Assembly: GCA_045636705.1 (NCBI GenBank)
Contig: JAZTYA010000030.1
Coordinates: 19,824-83,823 of the forward strand
Origin: SFWF01 sp045636705
GTDB lineage: Bacteria > Bacillota > Clostridia > Oscillospirales > Acutalibacteraceae
DNA length: 64,000 bases
Reading direction: 5' to 3'
The translations under genes were made by a program, and so were the position numbers. Position 1 is the stretch's first letter; every line of letters starts with the position of its first letter. This document shows, in pieces, positions 41,477-49,561 of this stretch. The notes beneath the pieces were generated by a model. That model did no database searches and was not told the origin of the DNA. It saw only the letters and a program-made list of their open reading frames with translations.

Positions 41477-42006
41477 ACAAAAACAAGTCCATCGTTTGAA
41501 TAAACCAGTCTCTGACTATTTCTATATCCATATTTAAAATTGATATCTGCTTCATACCATATTCTACCCTCTTTATTCGGCAAATGTTGATTTTCGTTAT
41601 AATACTCTCCGCCAAAAATCATTTTATTGGGGCAGGCAGTTGATAAATTCGCTAATTTAGGTTTCCATCCATTTGTTTTTGCTTGTTCTGGGGTCAAATA
41701 GTATTCTGGTAGTTTTTTCGTGTACTTCACAGTCCAATCTGCACCATCTATTCCTTTTATGGTGGCAGTTCCGGCTTTTACTGTTGTCATAATTTTGATT
41801 TCGCAACGGCAAAAAGGATGGACTTGTGGTTCATACTCAGGACTATCATTTATATCCCAAATCTTTCCGTGCATAATTCTGCATTGAATACAAGTTTTTA
41901 AATCTAATTTTGCTATCCAGTTTTTATAGTTTTTGCTTTGACCAAATTCAGGATTCCAATTGCTGCCGTTAATAATTTGCAATAGCAAAAATGCAAATAC
42001 ATCCAT
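41437..42006 (-). CDS. barnase-like ribonuclease toxin with MuF-like N-terminus
   Basis: A 189-residue protein. Residues about 100-189 match barnase/microbial RNase: YYLTPEQAKTNGW, GGEYYNENQHLPNKEGRIW, YEADINFKYGYRNSQR and TYDHYKTF. The catalytic set aligns with exact barnase spacing: Glu152 (E73), Arg162 (R83), Arg166 (R87), His181 (H102). Residues 35-70 carry CIQCRIMHGKIW and HPFCRC, recalling the C-terminal part of phage Mu gpF/SPP1 gp7-type head proteins used as toxin carriers. There is no signal peptide; the first 13 residues are hydrophobic only. AGGAGG lies 8 bases before the ATG, so this is a real start. It should cleave single-stranded RNA and be neutralised by the adjacent barstar. 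Confidence 0.88.
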   Translation of the reverse strand: MDVFAFLLLQIINGSNWNPEFGQSKNYKNWIAKLDLKTCIQCRIMHGKIWDINDSPEYEPQVHPFCRCEIKIMTTVKAGTATIKGIDGADWTVKYTKKLPEYYLTPEQAKTNGWKPKLANLSTACPNKMIFGGEYYNENQHLPNKEGRIWYEADINFKYGYRNSQRLVYSNDGLVFVTYDHYKTFFEIV

Positions 42007-42030
42007 TCTTGCACCTCCTTTATAATAAAC

Positions 42031-42046
42031 TTGTAAAATTTTACAA
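42031..42046. promoter_or_regulatory. 16-bp palindrome at the toxin transcription start
   Basis: TTGTAAAATTTTACAA is a perfect 16-base palindrome. On the minus strand a TATAAT at 42051-42056 would place the start of transcription inside it. It resembles an operator, but the AT-rich context makes chance possible. The -35 region for this -10 is poor. Confidence 0.4.
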
Positions 42047-42173
42047 AAATATTATAAAGTAAAAAGTGTAAGTGCGAAATGACACAAATGCAAATAAACG
42101 GACATCTTTTATTAAATATATATAACTATTAACTACAGTTTACATATATGCGAAAGCTTAATACTTGCTTTTC

Positions 42174-42494
42174 CTATGATATTATTTTATAGATGAAGTT
42201 AGGAATTTCTTTGTGAAGGTCATCAAAAACCTCTATCATCAATTGACACTCTTTTTGCAATTCTTCATTAAGGGTGTAAAATCCGTGCAATTCAATTAAA
42301 TAGTCTTTATCCTCTGAAAAGACATCTTGCATTAAATCCCAAAGAGCATCCCAGTTTTCTCCGTAAAAATCGTGAAACCCAAACTTTTCTTTAAGCATTA
42401 AGTGAACTTCGCCTAATGTTTTACATTTAGAAAAATCTAATATTATAGGATTTTCGGTTATTTCTTTAAATGCATGATAATCGTTATTGCTCAC
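42174..42494 (-). CDS. barstar-family inhibitor (copy 2, orphan)
   Basis: A 106-residue barstar paralogue with the same N-terminus as copy 1 and the signature FYGENWDALWDLM, then a distinct middle (QDVFSEDKDYLIELHGFYTL) and the shared end NFIYKIIS. GTG start with AGGAGG. No intact toxin precedes it; instead the leader holds the last codons of a lost toxin copy. It has its own promoter (42589-42617). It may protect against a related toxin from kin cells or phage, or buffer the neighbouring toxin; this is inference. Confidence 0.88.
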   Translation of the reverse strand: MSNNDYHAFKEITENPIILDFSKCKTLGEVHLMLKEKFGFHDFYGENWDALWDLMQDVFSEDKDYLIELHGFYTLNEELQKECQLMIEVFDDLHKEIPNFIYKIIS

Positions 42495-42544
42495 TTTAAT
42501 CCTCCTATACTATTTCAAAAAAAGTTTTATAACGGTTGTATATT
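42379..42544. repeat. duplicated barstar-start / toxin-end segment (copy B)
   Basis: Partner of the segment at 41311-41476. Homology stops sharply at about 42544, upstream of which no toxin sequence remains. Confidence 0.85.
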
Positions 42545-42545
42545 C
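42505..42545 (-). pseudogene. remnant of a barnase-like toxin C-terminus
   Basis: In the frame of the intact toxin this stretch encodes IYNRYKTFFEIV followed by TAG, against TYDHYKTFFEIV in the intact gene. The catalytic His is replaced by Arg and the preceding Asp by Asn. A TGA lies immediately upstream in frame, so nothing is expressed. It is the scar of a deleted toxin copy. Confidence 0.85.
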
Positions 42546-42588
42546 ATGTTCCCAAAATAACATCGCTTATATCTGATATTTATTTTAT

Positions 42589-42617
42589 ATAATACCAAAA
42601 CACTAATGTTTTTGCAA
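42589..42617 (-). promoter_or_regulatory. promoter of the orphan barstar
   Basis: TTGCAA (42612-42617) and TATTAT (42589-42594) on the minus strand with a 17-base spacer. The leader of about 90 bases includes the toxin remnant. Confidence 0.55.
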
Positions 42618-42625
42618 TAAAAAGA

Positions 42626-42649
42626 GCCGTAAGGATGATTCCTTACGGC
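42626..42649 (-). terminator. terminator of the miaB-to-transketolase operon
   Basis: GCCGTAAGG and CCTTACGGC form a perfect 9-bp stem with a 6-base loop, 11 bases after the transketolase stop, followed on the minus strand by TCTTTTT and on the plus strand by ATTTTTT. Confidence 0.85.
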
Positions 42650-42659
42650 ATTTTTTAAA

Positions 42660-43604
42660 TTATTTAAGTAAAATTGCTTCTTTTGCTTTTTTAACGATAT
42701 CCTTAGCACGAAGGCCGTATTTATCTAAAAGTTCAGCGGCAGGTCCTGATGAACCAAAGGTATCATTTACTCCGACTTTAAGCACGGGGACGGGATAGGT
42801 TTCGCTTAGATATTCCGAAACGGCACTGCCAAGACCACCGATAACGCTATGCTCCTCTGCGGTAACGATAACGCCTGTTTCCTTTGCGGCTTTTAGGACA
42901 ATTTCGGTATCAAGCGGCTTAATTGTTGCCATATTGATAACACGAGCGTTTATGCCCTCTGCCTTTAAGGTTTCATAAGCCTCTAAAGCCTCTGCTACCA
43001 TAAGACCTGTTGCGATAATGGTAACATCGTTGCCGTCTTTTAGGGTTGCGCCCTTGCCGATTTCAAACTTATAATTTTCATCAAAAACAACCGGAACTGC
43101 AAGTCTGCCTAAACGGATGTAAACAGGGCCGTCGAGTTCTAGTGCGGACTTTATTGCAAGCTTGGTTTCGGTATCGTCTGCAGGGTTAATAATTGTCATA
43201 CCTGGGATGGTACGCATAATTCCGATATCCTCACAGCACTGATGTGTAGCGCCGTCCTCACCTACCGAGATGCCCGCATGTGTTGCGGCAACGATAACGT
43301 TTAGGTGGGGATAGGCAACAGAGTTTCTTATCTGTTCAAAGGCTCTGCCTGCTGCAAACATAGCAAAGGAACTAGCAAACACCTTTTTGCCTGTTGCCGC
43401 AATACCTGCCGCAATGCTTATCATATTTTGTTCTGCAATACCGCAGTCATAAAATCTGTCGGGATAAGCCTCTTTAAACTTAATTGTCTTTGTAGCCTCT
43501 GCCAAGTCGGCATCAAGCACTAAAAAATCATCCCTTTGGCTTCCAAGGTCAACTAAAGCCTGACCATAGGAATCACGGGTAGCAATTTTCTTAATATCTG
43601 CCAT
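42660..43604 (-). CDS. transketolase, C-terminal subunit
   Basis: A 314-residue protein covering the pyrimidine-binding and C-terminal domains of a split transketolase. Seen: RDSYGQALVDLG, FYDCGIAEQNM with the catalytic Glu that activates thiamine diphosphate, HAGISVGEDGATHQ, YIRLGR and the C-terminal VGVNDTFGSSG. It transfers two-carbon units in the non-oxidative pentose phosphate pathway with the N-terminal subunit encoded 14 bases upstream. Split transketolases are common in clostridia. Confidence 0.94.
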   Translation of the reverse strand: MADIKKIATRDSYGQALVDLGSQRDDFLVLDADLAEATKTIKFKEAYPDRFYDCGIAEQNMISIAAGIAATGKKVFASSFAMFAAGRAFEQIRNSVAYPHLNVIVAATHAGISVGEDGATHQCCEDIGIMRTIPGMTIINPADDTETKLAIKSALELDGPVYIRLGRLAVPVVFDENYKFEIGKGATLKDGNDVTIIATGLMVAEALEAYETLKAEGINARVINMATIKPLDTEIVLKAAKETGVIVTAEEHSVIGGLGSAVSEYLSETYPVPVLKVGVNDTFGSSGPAAELLDKYGLRAKDIVKKAKEAILLK

Positions 43605-43618
43605 TGTTATACCCTCCT

Positions 43619-44461
43619 TTAAGCCTTTAAGCTTGCGAGCTGTTCGTTAAGCTCTTTTAATGCAATTTCACACTGCTCATCGTTAGGAGCTTTTCCGTGC
43701 CAGCCACACTGGTTTTCCATAAAGGAAACGCCCTTACCCTTAACCGACTTCATAATGATTGCGGTGGGTTTATCGGTTACCTTTTCAGCGGCAAGTGTTG
43801 CCTTTTCAATTTGGTCGAAATCGTGTCCATCGATAACAATAACATTCCAACCAAAAGCCTCAAATTTCTTATCAAGCGGAGCCGGAGAGTTAACCTCATC
43901 AATGCTACCATCAATCTGAAGGCCGTTAAAATCGACAAAAGCGGTAAGATTTGAAAGCTTTTTGTTGCCTGCAAACATAGCGGCCTCCCAAACTTGACCT
44001 TCTTCACATTCACCGTCGCCTAAAATGGTGTAAACACGATAGCCGTCATTGTAGTGCTTAGCCGAAAGCGCCATTCCTACTGCGCAAGAAATTCCCTGAC
44101 CTAAAGAGCCTGAGCTCATATCAACGCCGGGGATGTGTTTCATATCGGGATGTCCTTGGAGGTATGAACCTGTCTTACGAAGGGTTAAAAGGTCTTCTGT
44201 GGGCAAAAATCCGCGATTAGCAAGGACAGAATAAAGGGCCGGCGCTGCGTGTCCCTTTGATAATACTAATCTATCTCTGTCTGCCTTTTTAGGATTTTTA
44301 GGGTCGATATTCATTTTATCGAAATAAAGGTAGGTTAAAACATCAGCAATAGAAAGCGAGCCGCCGGGATGTCCTGCCTTTGCAGAATGGACCGACTCTA
44401 CAATTCCTATTCTTACCTTTGTAGCCAAAATCTGTAGTTCTTTTTTCTTTGAAGGGTTCAT
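43619..44461 (-). CDS. transketolase, N-terminal subunit
   Basis: A 280-residue thiamine diphosphate-binding half. HSAKAGHPGGSLSIADVLTYLY, DRLVLSKGHAAPALY and GDGECEEGQVWEAAMFA (GDG-N-type cofactor/metal motif) are clear. Forms an active heteromer with the C-terminal subunit. Its start overlaps the HAD gene stop by four bases. Confidence 0.94.
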   Translation of the reverse strand: MNPSKKKELQILATKVRIGIVESVHSAKAGHPGGSLSIADVLTYLYFDKMNIDPKNPKKADRDRLVLSKGHAAPALYSVLANRGFLPTEDLLTLRKTGSYLQGHPDMKHIPGVDMSSGSLGQGISCAVGMALSAKHYNDGYRVYTILGDGECEEGQVWEAAMFAGNKKLSNLTAFVDFNGLQIDGSIDEVNSPAPLDKKFEAFGWNVIVIDGHDFDQIEKATLAAEKVTDKPTAIIMKSVKGKGVSFMENQCGWHGKAPNDEQCEIALKELNEQLASLKA

Positions 44462-45303
44462 TTTGTTGCCTCCTGTTTGGATAAATATTCTATAAAATCG
44501 GCAACCCCACCGTCTAAGCAGCGTCCTCCGATAAAATTAACAATCTTTTTAATGTCTTCAGGGGAGTTTTCCATTGTTGCAGAAACATCTGCCGCTTTTA
44601 GCATTTCTATATCGTTATAGAAATCGCCGATAGCGAAGAAGCCTCCCTTTTTAATTTTTAAAATTTCGCAAAGTTTTTTAAGGGTAGCACCCTTATTTAT
44701 GGATAAAGGAATTTGCTCATAATAGATATGCATAATTCCGTTTATTACGGCGCCTGTTTGGATAAAATCACACTGACCCTTACCTAGTTTTAGTAGGGTT
44801 TTTGAAAGGTTGTCGCAAGCGGCTTGGTCATCGCAAGCATATAGCACCTTGTTCCACTTTTCGTTTTTTATCTGTTCAAAGGTTACGTACTCGCGTTCTA
44901 AGAGCTCATAATCTTCGTGAAGCTCGGTTTCCGCCGTTGCTTTTAAGACAAAAATACGTGAATCTGAATGAACCTCTATGCCTATATCTGAATGATGTTT
45001 GAGCACTGTTTTTATATATTCTTTTGTGTTTTCAGGCAAAACTTCGGCGTAAAGAGTCTCTTGCTTTTTAAAGTCATAAATCATTCCGCCGTTTAAGAAA
45101 ACGCTCGGTCCCAAAAGTTCCTTATCGATTAGATTAAACACCTGTTTTATAGCGCCTGAGCTTCTACCCGTTGCAACGACGAAGGTTCCACCCTGTTCGC
45201 AGAAATATTTAATTTTTTCGATATTTCGTTCAGAAATCCTGCCTGTATCTACAAGGGTTCCGTCAATATCAGATGCCAGAAGGCACCTTTTAAAAATTTG
45301 CAT
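44458..45303 (-). CDS. Cof-type HAD-superfamily phosphatase
   Basis: A 281-residue HAD hydrolase of the Cof type. Motif I DIDGTLVDTG (about 13-22, nucleophile Asp), motif II ATGRSSGA, motif III Lys in the SINKGATLK segment, motif IV FAIGDFYNDIEML; the C2 cap lies between II and III. Likely a small sugar- or cofactor-phosphate phosphatase; substrate unknown. Overlaps rluD by one base. Confidence 0.88.
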   Translation of the reverse strand: MQIFKRCLLASDIDGTLVDTGRISERNIEKIKYFCEQGGTFVVATGRSSGAIKQVFNLIDKELLGPSVFLNGGMIYDFKKQETLYAEVLPENTKEYIKTVLKHHSDIGIEVHSDSRIFVLKATAETELHEDYELLEREYVTFEQIKNEKWNKVLYACDDQAACDNLSKTLLKLGKGQCDFIQTGAVINGIMHIYYEQIPLSINKGATLKKLCEILKIKKGGFFAIGDFYNDIEMLKAADVSATMENSPEDIKKIVNFIGGRCLDGGVADFIEYLSKQEATK

Positions 45304-46211
45304 TAATAATTAGTCCTTTTAAGTTTTGAAAGAAAATGCGTAAAATAGTCCGGTAAATCTGACTCAAACTCCATATATTCGCCGTTTGGATGCACAAACC
45401 CAACCTTTTTAGCGTGTAGGCATTGACCCTTAAGCTCGGTTATCACCTTTTTAGGTCCGTAAACATCGTCCCCTGCAACAGGGTGCCCGATATATGCCAT
45501 GTGAACCCTTATTTGATGGGTTCTGCCCGTTTCGAGTTTGCATCTAATATGTGTAAAACCATCGAAACGCTCAAGCACGGTAAAATGTGTCGTAGCGTTT
45601 TTTGAATTTTTATCTGTAACCGCCATTTGCTTACGCTTTACGGGATGACGGCCGATTGGCGCATCTATTGTGCCGCTATCCTGCTTTATATTGCCGTGAA
45701 CTACCGCTTCATACTCTCTTGTAAAACTATGCTCCTTAATCTGAGCTGATAAAACATTATGAGCCGTATCGTTTTTGGCAACCATTAAAAGACCCGAAGT
45801 GTTTTTGTCAATTCTATGTATTATACCCGGTCTTAAAACGCCGTTTATACCCGAAAGGCTATCGCCACAATGGGATAAAAGGGCATTTACTAAGGTGCCC
45901 TCATAATTGCCTGCGGCAGGATGTACCACCATTCCCTTTGGCTTATTTACAACCAAAAGGCAATCGTCTTCATAAAGAATGTCAAGCGGGATATCCTCAC
46001 TTTTGACATCTAATGCCTTGGATTCAGGAATTTCAACCGTTATTATATCCCCTTTTTTAGTTTTATAATTTTTAGCAACCGCTTTTCCTAGAACCGAAAC
46101 CAAGCCGTCCTCTATGAGTTTTGCTACACGAGAACGCGAAAGACCTGTTTTTTCCGCAATAAAGCTATCAATTCTAAGGGTTTCTTCACAAATAAGTTCG
46201 GTTCTTTCCAT
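45303..46211 (-). CDS. rluD: RluD-family rRNA pseudouridine synthase
   Basis: A 302-residue enzyme with an N-terminal S4 domain (LRIDSFIAEKTGLSRSRVAKLIEDG) and a pseudouridine synthase domain: VVNKPKGMVVHP, catalytic HRIDKNTSGLLMVAK and ETGRTHQIRVHMAYIGHPV. It probably modifies helix 69 of 23S rRNA. Placement after lspA is the conserved Firmicutes order, where the gene is also known as ylyB. Confidence 0.93.
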   Translation of the reverse strand: MERTELICEETLRIDSFIAEKTGLSRSRVAKLIEDGLVSVLGKAVAKNYKTKKGDIITVEIPESKALDVKSEDIPLDILYEDDCLLVVNKPKGMVVHPAAGNYEGTLVNALLSHCGDSLSGINGVLRPGIIHRIDKNTSGLLMVAKNDTAHNVLSAQIKEHSFTREYEAVVHGNIKQDSGTIDAPIGRHPVKRKQMAVTDKNSKNATTHFTVLERFDGFTHIRCKLETGRTHQIRVHMAYIGHPVAGDDVYGPKKVITELKGQCLHAKKVGFVHPNGEYMEFESDLPDYFTHFLSKLKRTNY

Positions 46212-46687
46212 TAGCTTTTCTTTTCCTTTTTTTCTTTAATCATATCAAGAATAAAGTAAAGCATTAAGAACCCTGCGCCGATGCAGACGGCAATGTCCGC
46301 AACGTTGAAAACCGGAAAATCGATAAATGCAAACTCTAAAAAGTCGATTACCTTACCACCCCTAAAGATGCGGTCAATCATATTACCTATTCCGCCTGAA
46401 AGGATAAGGCAAAGCGCAAAAAAGAGCACTTTGTTCTGTCTTGCATACTTTATAAGGACAAATAGGCAAACTGCCATAGCGACAGCTGTAAATACTATTA
46501 AAACCCAGGTATGACGGTTTAAAATACCCCAAGCGCCGCCTGTGTTATGAATATAGGTGAAATTCATTAGGCCGTTTATAAAGGGCACGGATTCAAATAG
46601 TTCCATATTTGACATAACTATATATTTTGTTAATTGGTCTAAACTCAAAAACAAAACAGCCGTGATTATTGCCGAAATATAAGCCAA
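46211..46687 (-). CDS. lspA: lipoprotein signal peptidase (signal peptidase II)
   Basis: A 158-residue membrane aspartyl protease with four hydrophobic helices that cleaves prolipoprotein signal peptides. Seen: LDQLTKYIV, NTGGAWGIL, the catalytic Asp motifs GNMIDRIFRGGKVIDF and FNVADIAVC. The start is TTG at 46687, with AGGTG 8 bases upstream. A lysine-rich cytoplasmic tail (KEKKEKKS) ends the protein. Confidence 0.94.
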   Translation of the reverse strand: MAYISAIITAVLFLSLDQLTKYIVMSNMELFESVPFINGLMNFTYIHNTGGAWGILNRHTWVLIVFTAVAMAVCLFVLIKYARQNKVLFFALCLILSGGIGNMIDRIFRGGKVIDFLEFAFIDFPVFNVADIAVCIGAGFLMLYFILDMIKEKKEKKS

Positions 46688-46714
46688 CCGAATTTCACCT
46701 ACTCAAATTAAAAA

Positions 46715-49516
46715 TTATTTAAAATCTATTGTTTTAACTGCTTTTGCACATCTTGCGCAAACCGATGGATGCTCGCTATCTGTTCCAACGTCACTAGTGA
46801 AGCTCCAGCAACGAGCGCACTTTTCACCCTCTGCATGTGTTGCAGTAAAGCTTACGCCCTCGATATCGCCCTTGAATTCGCCGTCGTTACCCTTTACAAG
46901 TTCAAATTCAGATACCATAAATACTGTCTTTAGAAGTTCCTTTACGGTAGATGCGAATTCATACTCTTCTCCGTCTGCATATAGAACAAGCTTTGCATCA
47001 AGTGAAGAACCGATAACCTTTGCTGCTCTTGCTAACTCAAGCGCTTTTTTAGCATCTTCGCGAAGAGCGTGAATTCTCTCCCAACGAGCCATAAATTCAG
47101 CATCAGTATCAGAAGAAGCTTCGGGGATTTCGTTATAAACAACCCTTCTTGCATCTACATCGGCCGTATGAGGCATAAACTGCCAAATTTCATCGGCTGT
47201 ATATGCCAAGATAGGAGAAACTAAACGTGTAAGGATGTCAAGAATCTTGTAAATTACTGTCTGCGCAGCTCTTCTTGTCTGGCTATCCTTAACCTCAACG
47301 TAAAGTCTGTCCTTTAATACGTCTAAATAGAAGTTAGACATATCAATTACACAGAAGTTATGAATAGCGTGGAAGATAATGTGATACTCAAAGTTTTCAT
47401 AAGCATCACGACAAACCTTAACAACCTCGTTTATTCTCATCATTGCCCACTTGTCGATTTCTTCATAAAGGTCTTCAGAAACCATATCCTTATTGGGGTC
47501 AAAATCGTTAATATTACCGAGAATAAATCTTGCGGTGTTACGGATTTTTCTATAGATTTCAGAAAGTTGCTTTAGAATATCCTGAGAAACACGGATATCT
47601 GCATGGTAGTCGGAAGAAGCTACCCAAAGTCTTAAAATGTCTGCACCATACTGGTTTACAACCTCATCGGGAATGATAACGTTTCCGATAGACTTGGACA
47701 TCTTCTTGCCTTCGCCGTCAACAACCCAACCGTGTGTAACAACGGTTTTATAAGGCGCAATTCCCTTTGTTGCAACAGAGGTTAAAAGAGAAGACTGGAA
47801 CCAACCTCTATACTGGTCTGCACCCTCTAAGTAAAGGTCTGCAGGCTTATCAAGATAATCTCTGTTTTCTAATACTGCCGCATGAGAAACACCCGAATCG
47901 AACCAAACGTCCATAATGTCAGTTTCCTTCTTAAAGGTGTCGTGTCCGCAAGAGCAAACTGCACCTTCGGGCATAAGTTCTTTTGCGGTTAATTCGTGCC
48001 AAGCATCTGCTCCCTTTTCTCTGAAGATAGCAGAAACCTTTGCAATTGATTCTTTTGTGATATATTCTTTACCGCATTCTTCACAGTAGAACATCGGAAT
48101 CGGAACACCCCAGGTTCTCTGACGAGAGATACACCAGTCAGAACGGTCTCTTACCATTCCTGTGATTCTGCCCTCGCCCCATTCGGGAACCCATTTTACC
48201 TTTTCTATTTCCTTTACTGCATTTTCAGCAAAAGCCGAAATTGAGCAGAACCACTGTTCAGTAGCACGGAAAAGAATGGGGTTTTTACATCTCCAACAGT
48301 GAGGATATTGGTGGATAATCTTCTTAAGTGCGAAGAGGTAGTTGTTTTCATCAAGCCAAACGGCAATTTTCTTGTTTGCCTCGTCGGTTGTAATGCCTGC
48401 AAACATTCCTGCTTCCTCGGTCATATAACCCTTATTATCAACCGGTACGGTCATACCGATTTCTTTATATTTTCTGCAAACCTCAAAGTCATCAACACCG
48501 TGACCGGGAGCTGTGTGAACGCAACCCGTACCGCTTTCAAGTGTTACGTGGTCGCCTACGATTATAAGAGAATCGCGGTTCATAAAGGGATGAGCTGCTA
48601 CCATATATTCAAGCTCTGCACCCTTTACTTTGCCAACTTCGGTATAGTCGGTCTTTTCAGCCGCTTCCATAGCGCCCTTATAAAGCTCGGTCGCCATAAT
48701 GTAATACTCTTCGCCTGACTTTACAACCGAATATTCATACTCGGGTCCTACACAGATAGCAAGGTTAGCGGGTAGAGTCCAAGTAGTAGTTGTCCAAATT
48801 ACAAAATAGGTTTTATCCTTGTCAACGCCCATAGATGAAAGGATACCCTTATCCTCTTTTACGGGGAATTTAACATAGATAGAATAGCAGGGGTCTTCTG
48901 CGTACTCGATTTCTGCCTCTGCTAAAGCAGTCTGACAGTCTGAGCACCAGTAAACCGGCTTTAAGCCCTTATAGATATATCCCTTATCTGCCATTTCGCC
49001 GAAAACTTCAACCTGTTTAGCAACATATTCAGGCTTTAAGGTGAGATATGGGTTATCCCATTCGCCTAATACTCCTAAACGTTCGAACTGCTTTCTCTGC
49101 TCCTCAGCAAAGTTTACCGCAAAGTCTTTACACATACGGCGAAGTTCCAATGCAGAAATCATTTCACCCGACTTCATACCTGCAGCCTTACGGGCCTTAA
49201 GCTCGGTAGGAAGACCGTGTGTATCATAACCGGGAACAAAAGGAGCCTTATAGCCTGTCATATTCTTATAACGAACGACAAAGTCCTTTAGTGACTTATT
49301 GAGTGCTGTTCCAAGGTGAATTATACCGTTAGCATAAGGAGGTCCATCATGAAGAATATAAGAAGGCTTGCCCTCGTTTTTCTTCATAAGTTCTCCGTAA
49401 ACATCCTCTTTCTGCCACGCTGCTAATGCTTCGGGCTCACGGGTAGGAAGTCCTGCTCTCATTGGAAACTCGGTAACCGGTAAGTTTAATGTTTTATTGT
49501 AATCCTGCTGTTCCAT
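46715..49516 (-). CDS. ileS: isoleucyl-tRNA synthetase
   Basis: A 933-residue class Ia synthetase. HIGH-type motif GPPYANGIIHLGT (58-70), editing domain with TWTLPANLAICVGPEYEY and HTAPGHGVDDF, KMSKS in DGEGKKMSKSIGN, and a C-terminal zinc site (CARCWSF ... CARCAKAV). The length is in the bacterial range. The 45-base gap to divIVA holds no T-box leader, so expression follows the operon. Confidence 0.97.
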   Translation of the reverse strand: MEQQDYNKTLNLPVTEFPMRAGLPTREPEALAAWQKEDVYGELMKKNEGKPSYILHDGPPYANGIIHLGTALNKSLKDFVVRYKNMTGYKAPFVPGYDTHGLPTELKARKAAGMKSGEMISALELRRMCKDFAVNFAEEQRKQFERLGVLGEWDNPYLTLKPEYVAKQVEVFGEMADKGYIYKGLKPVYWCSDCQTALAEAEIEYAEDPCYSIYVKFPVKEDKGILSSMGVDKDKTYFVIWTTTTWTLPANLAICVGPEYEYSVVKSGEEYYIMATELYKGAMEAAEKTDYTEVGKVKGAELEYMVAAHPFMNRDSLIIVGDHVTLESGTGCVHTAPGHGVDDFEVCRKYKEIGMTVPVDNKGYMTEEAGMFAGITTDEANKKIAVWLDENNYLFALKKIIHQYPHCWRCKNPILFRATEQWFCSISAFAENAVKEIEKVKWVPEWGEGRITGMVRDRSDWCISRQRTWGVPIPMFYCEECGKEYITKESIAKVSAIFREKGADAWHELTAKELMPEGAVCSCGHDTFKKETDIMDVWFDSGVSHAAVLENRDYLDKPADLYLEGADQYRGWFQSSLLTSVATKGIAPYKTVVTHGWVVDGEGKKMSKSIGNVIIPDEVVNQYGADILRLWVASSDYHADIRVSQDILKQLSEIYRKIRNTARFILGNINDFDPNKDMVSEDLYEEIDKWAMMRINEVVKVCRDAYENFEYHIIFHAIHNFCVIDMSNFYLDVLKDRLYVEVKDSQTRRAAQTVIYKILDILTRLVSPILAYTADEIWQFMPHTADVDARRVVYNEIPEASSDTDAEFMARWERIHALREDAKKALELARAAKVIGSSLDAKLVLYADGEEYEFASTVKELLKTVFMVSEFELVKGNDGEFKGDIEGVSFTATHAEGEKCARCWSFTSDVGTDSEHPSVCARCAKAVKTIDFK

Positions 49517-49561
49517 TTACTATTATCTCCTAGTTTTATGTTTGCTAAATTAGTTTATTAA

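Noticed and set aside
41100..42600. Prophage remnant
   Set aside because: Apart from the MuF-like stretch in the toxin no phage gene, integrase or attachment site is visible; the island is only about 1.5 kb.
49517..49561. T-box leader before ileS
   Set aside because: The gap to divIVA is 45 bases, far too short for a T-box, and no conserved T-box sequence is seen.
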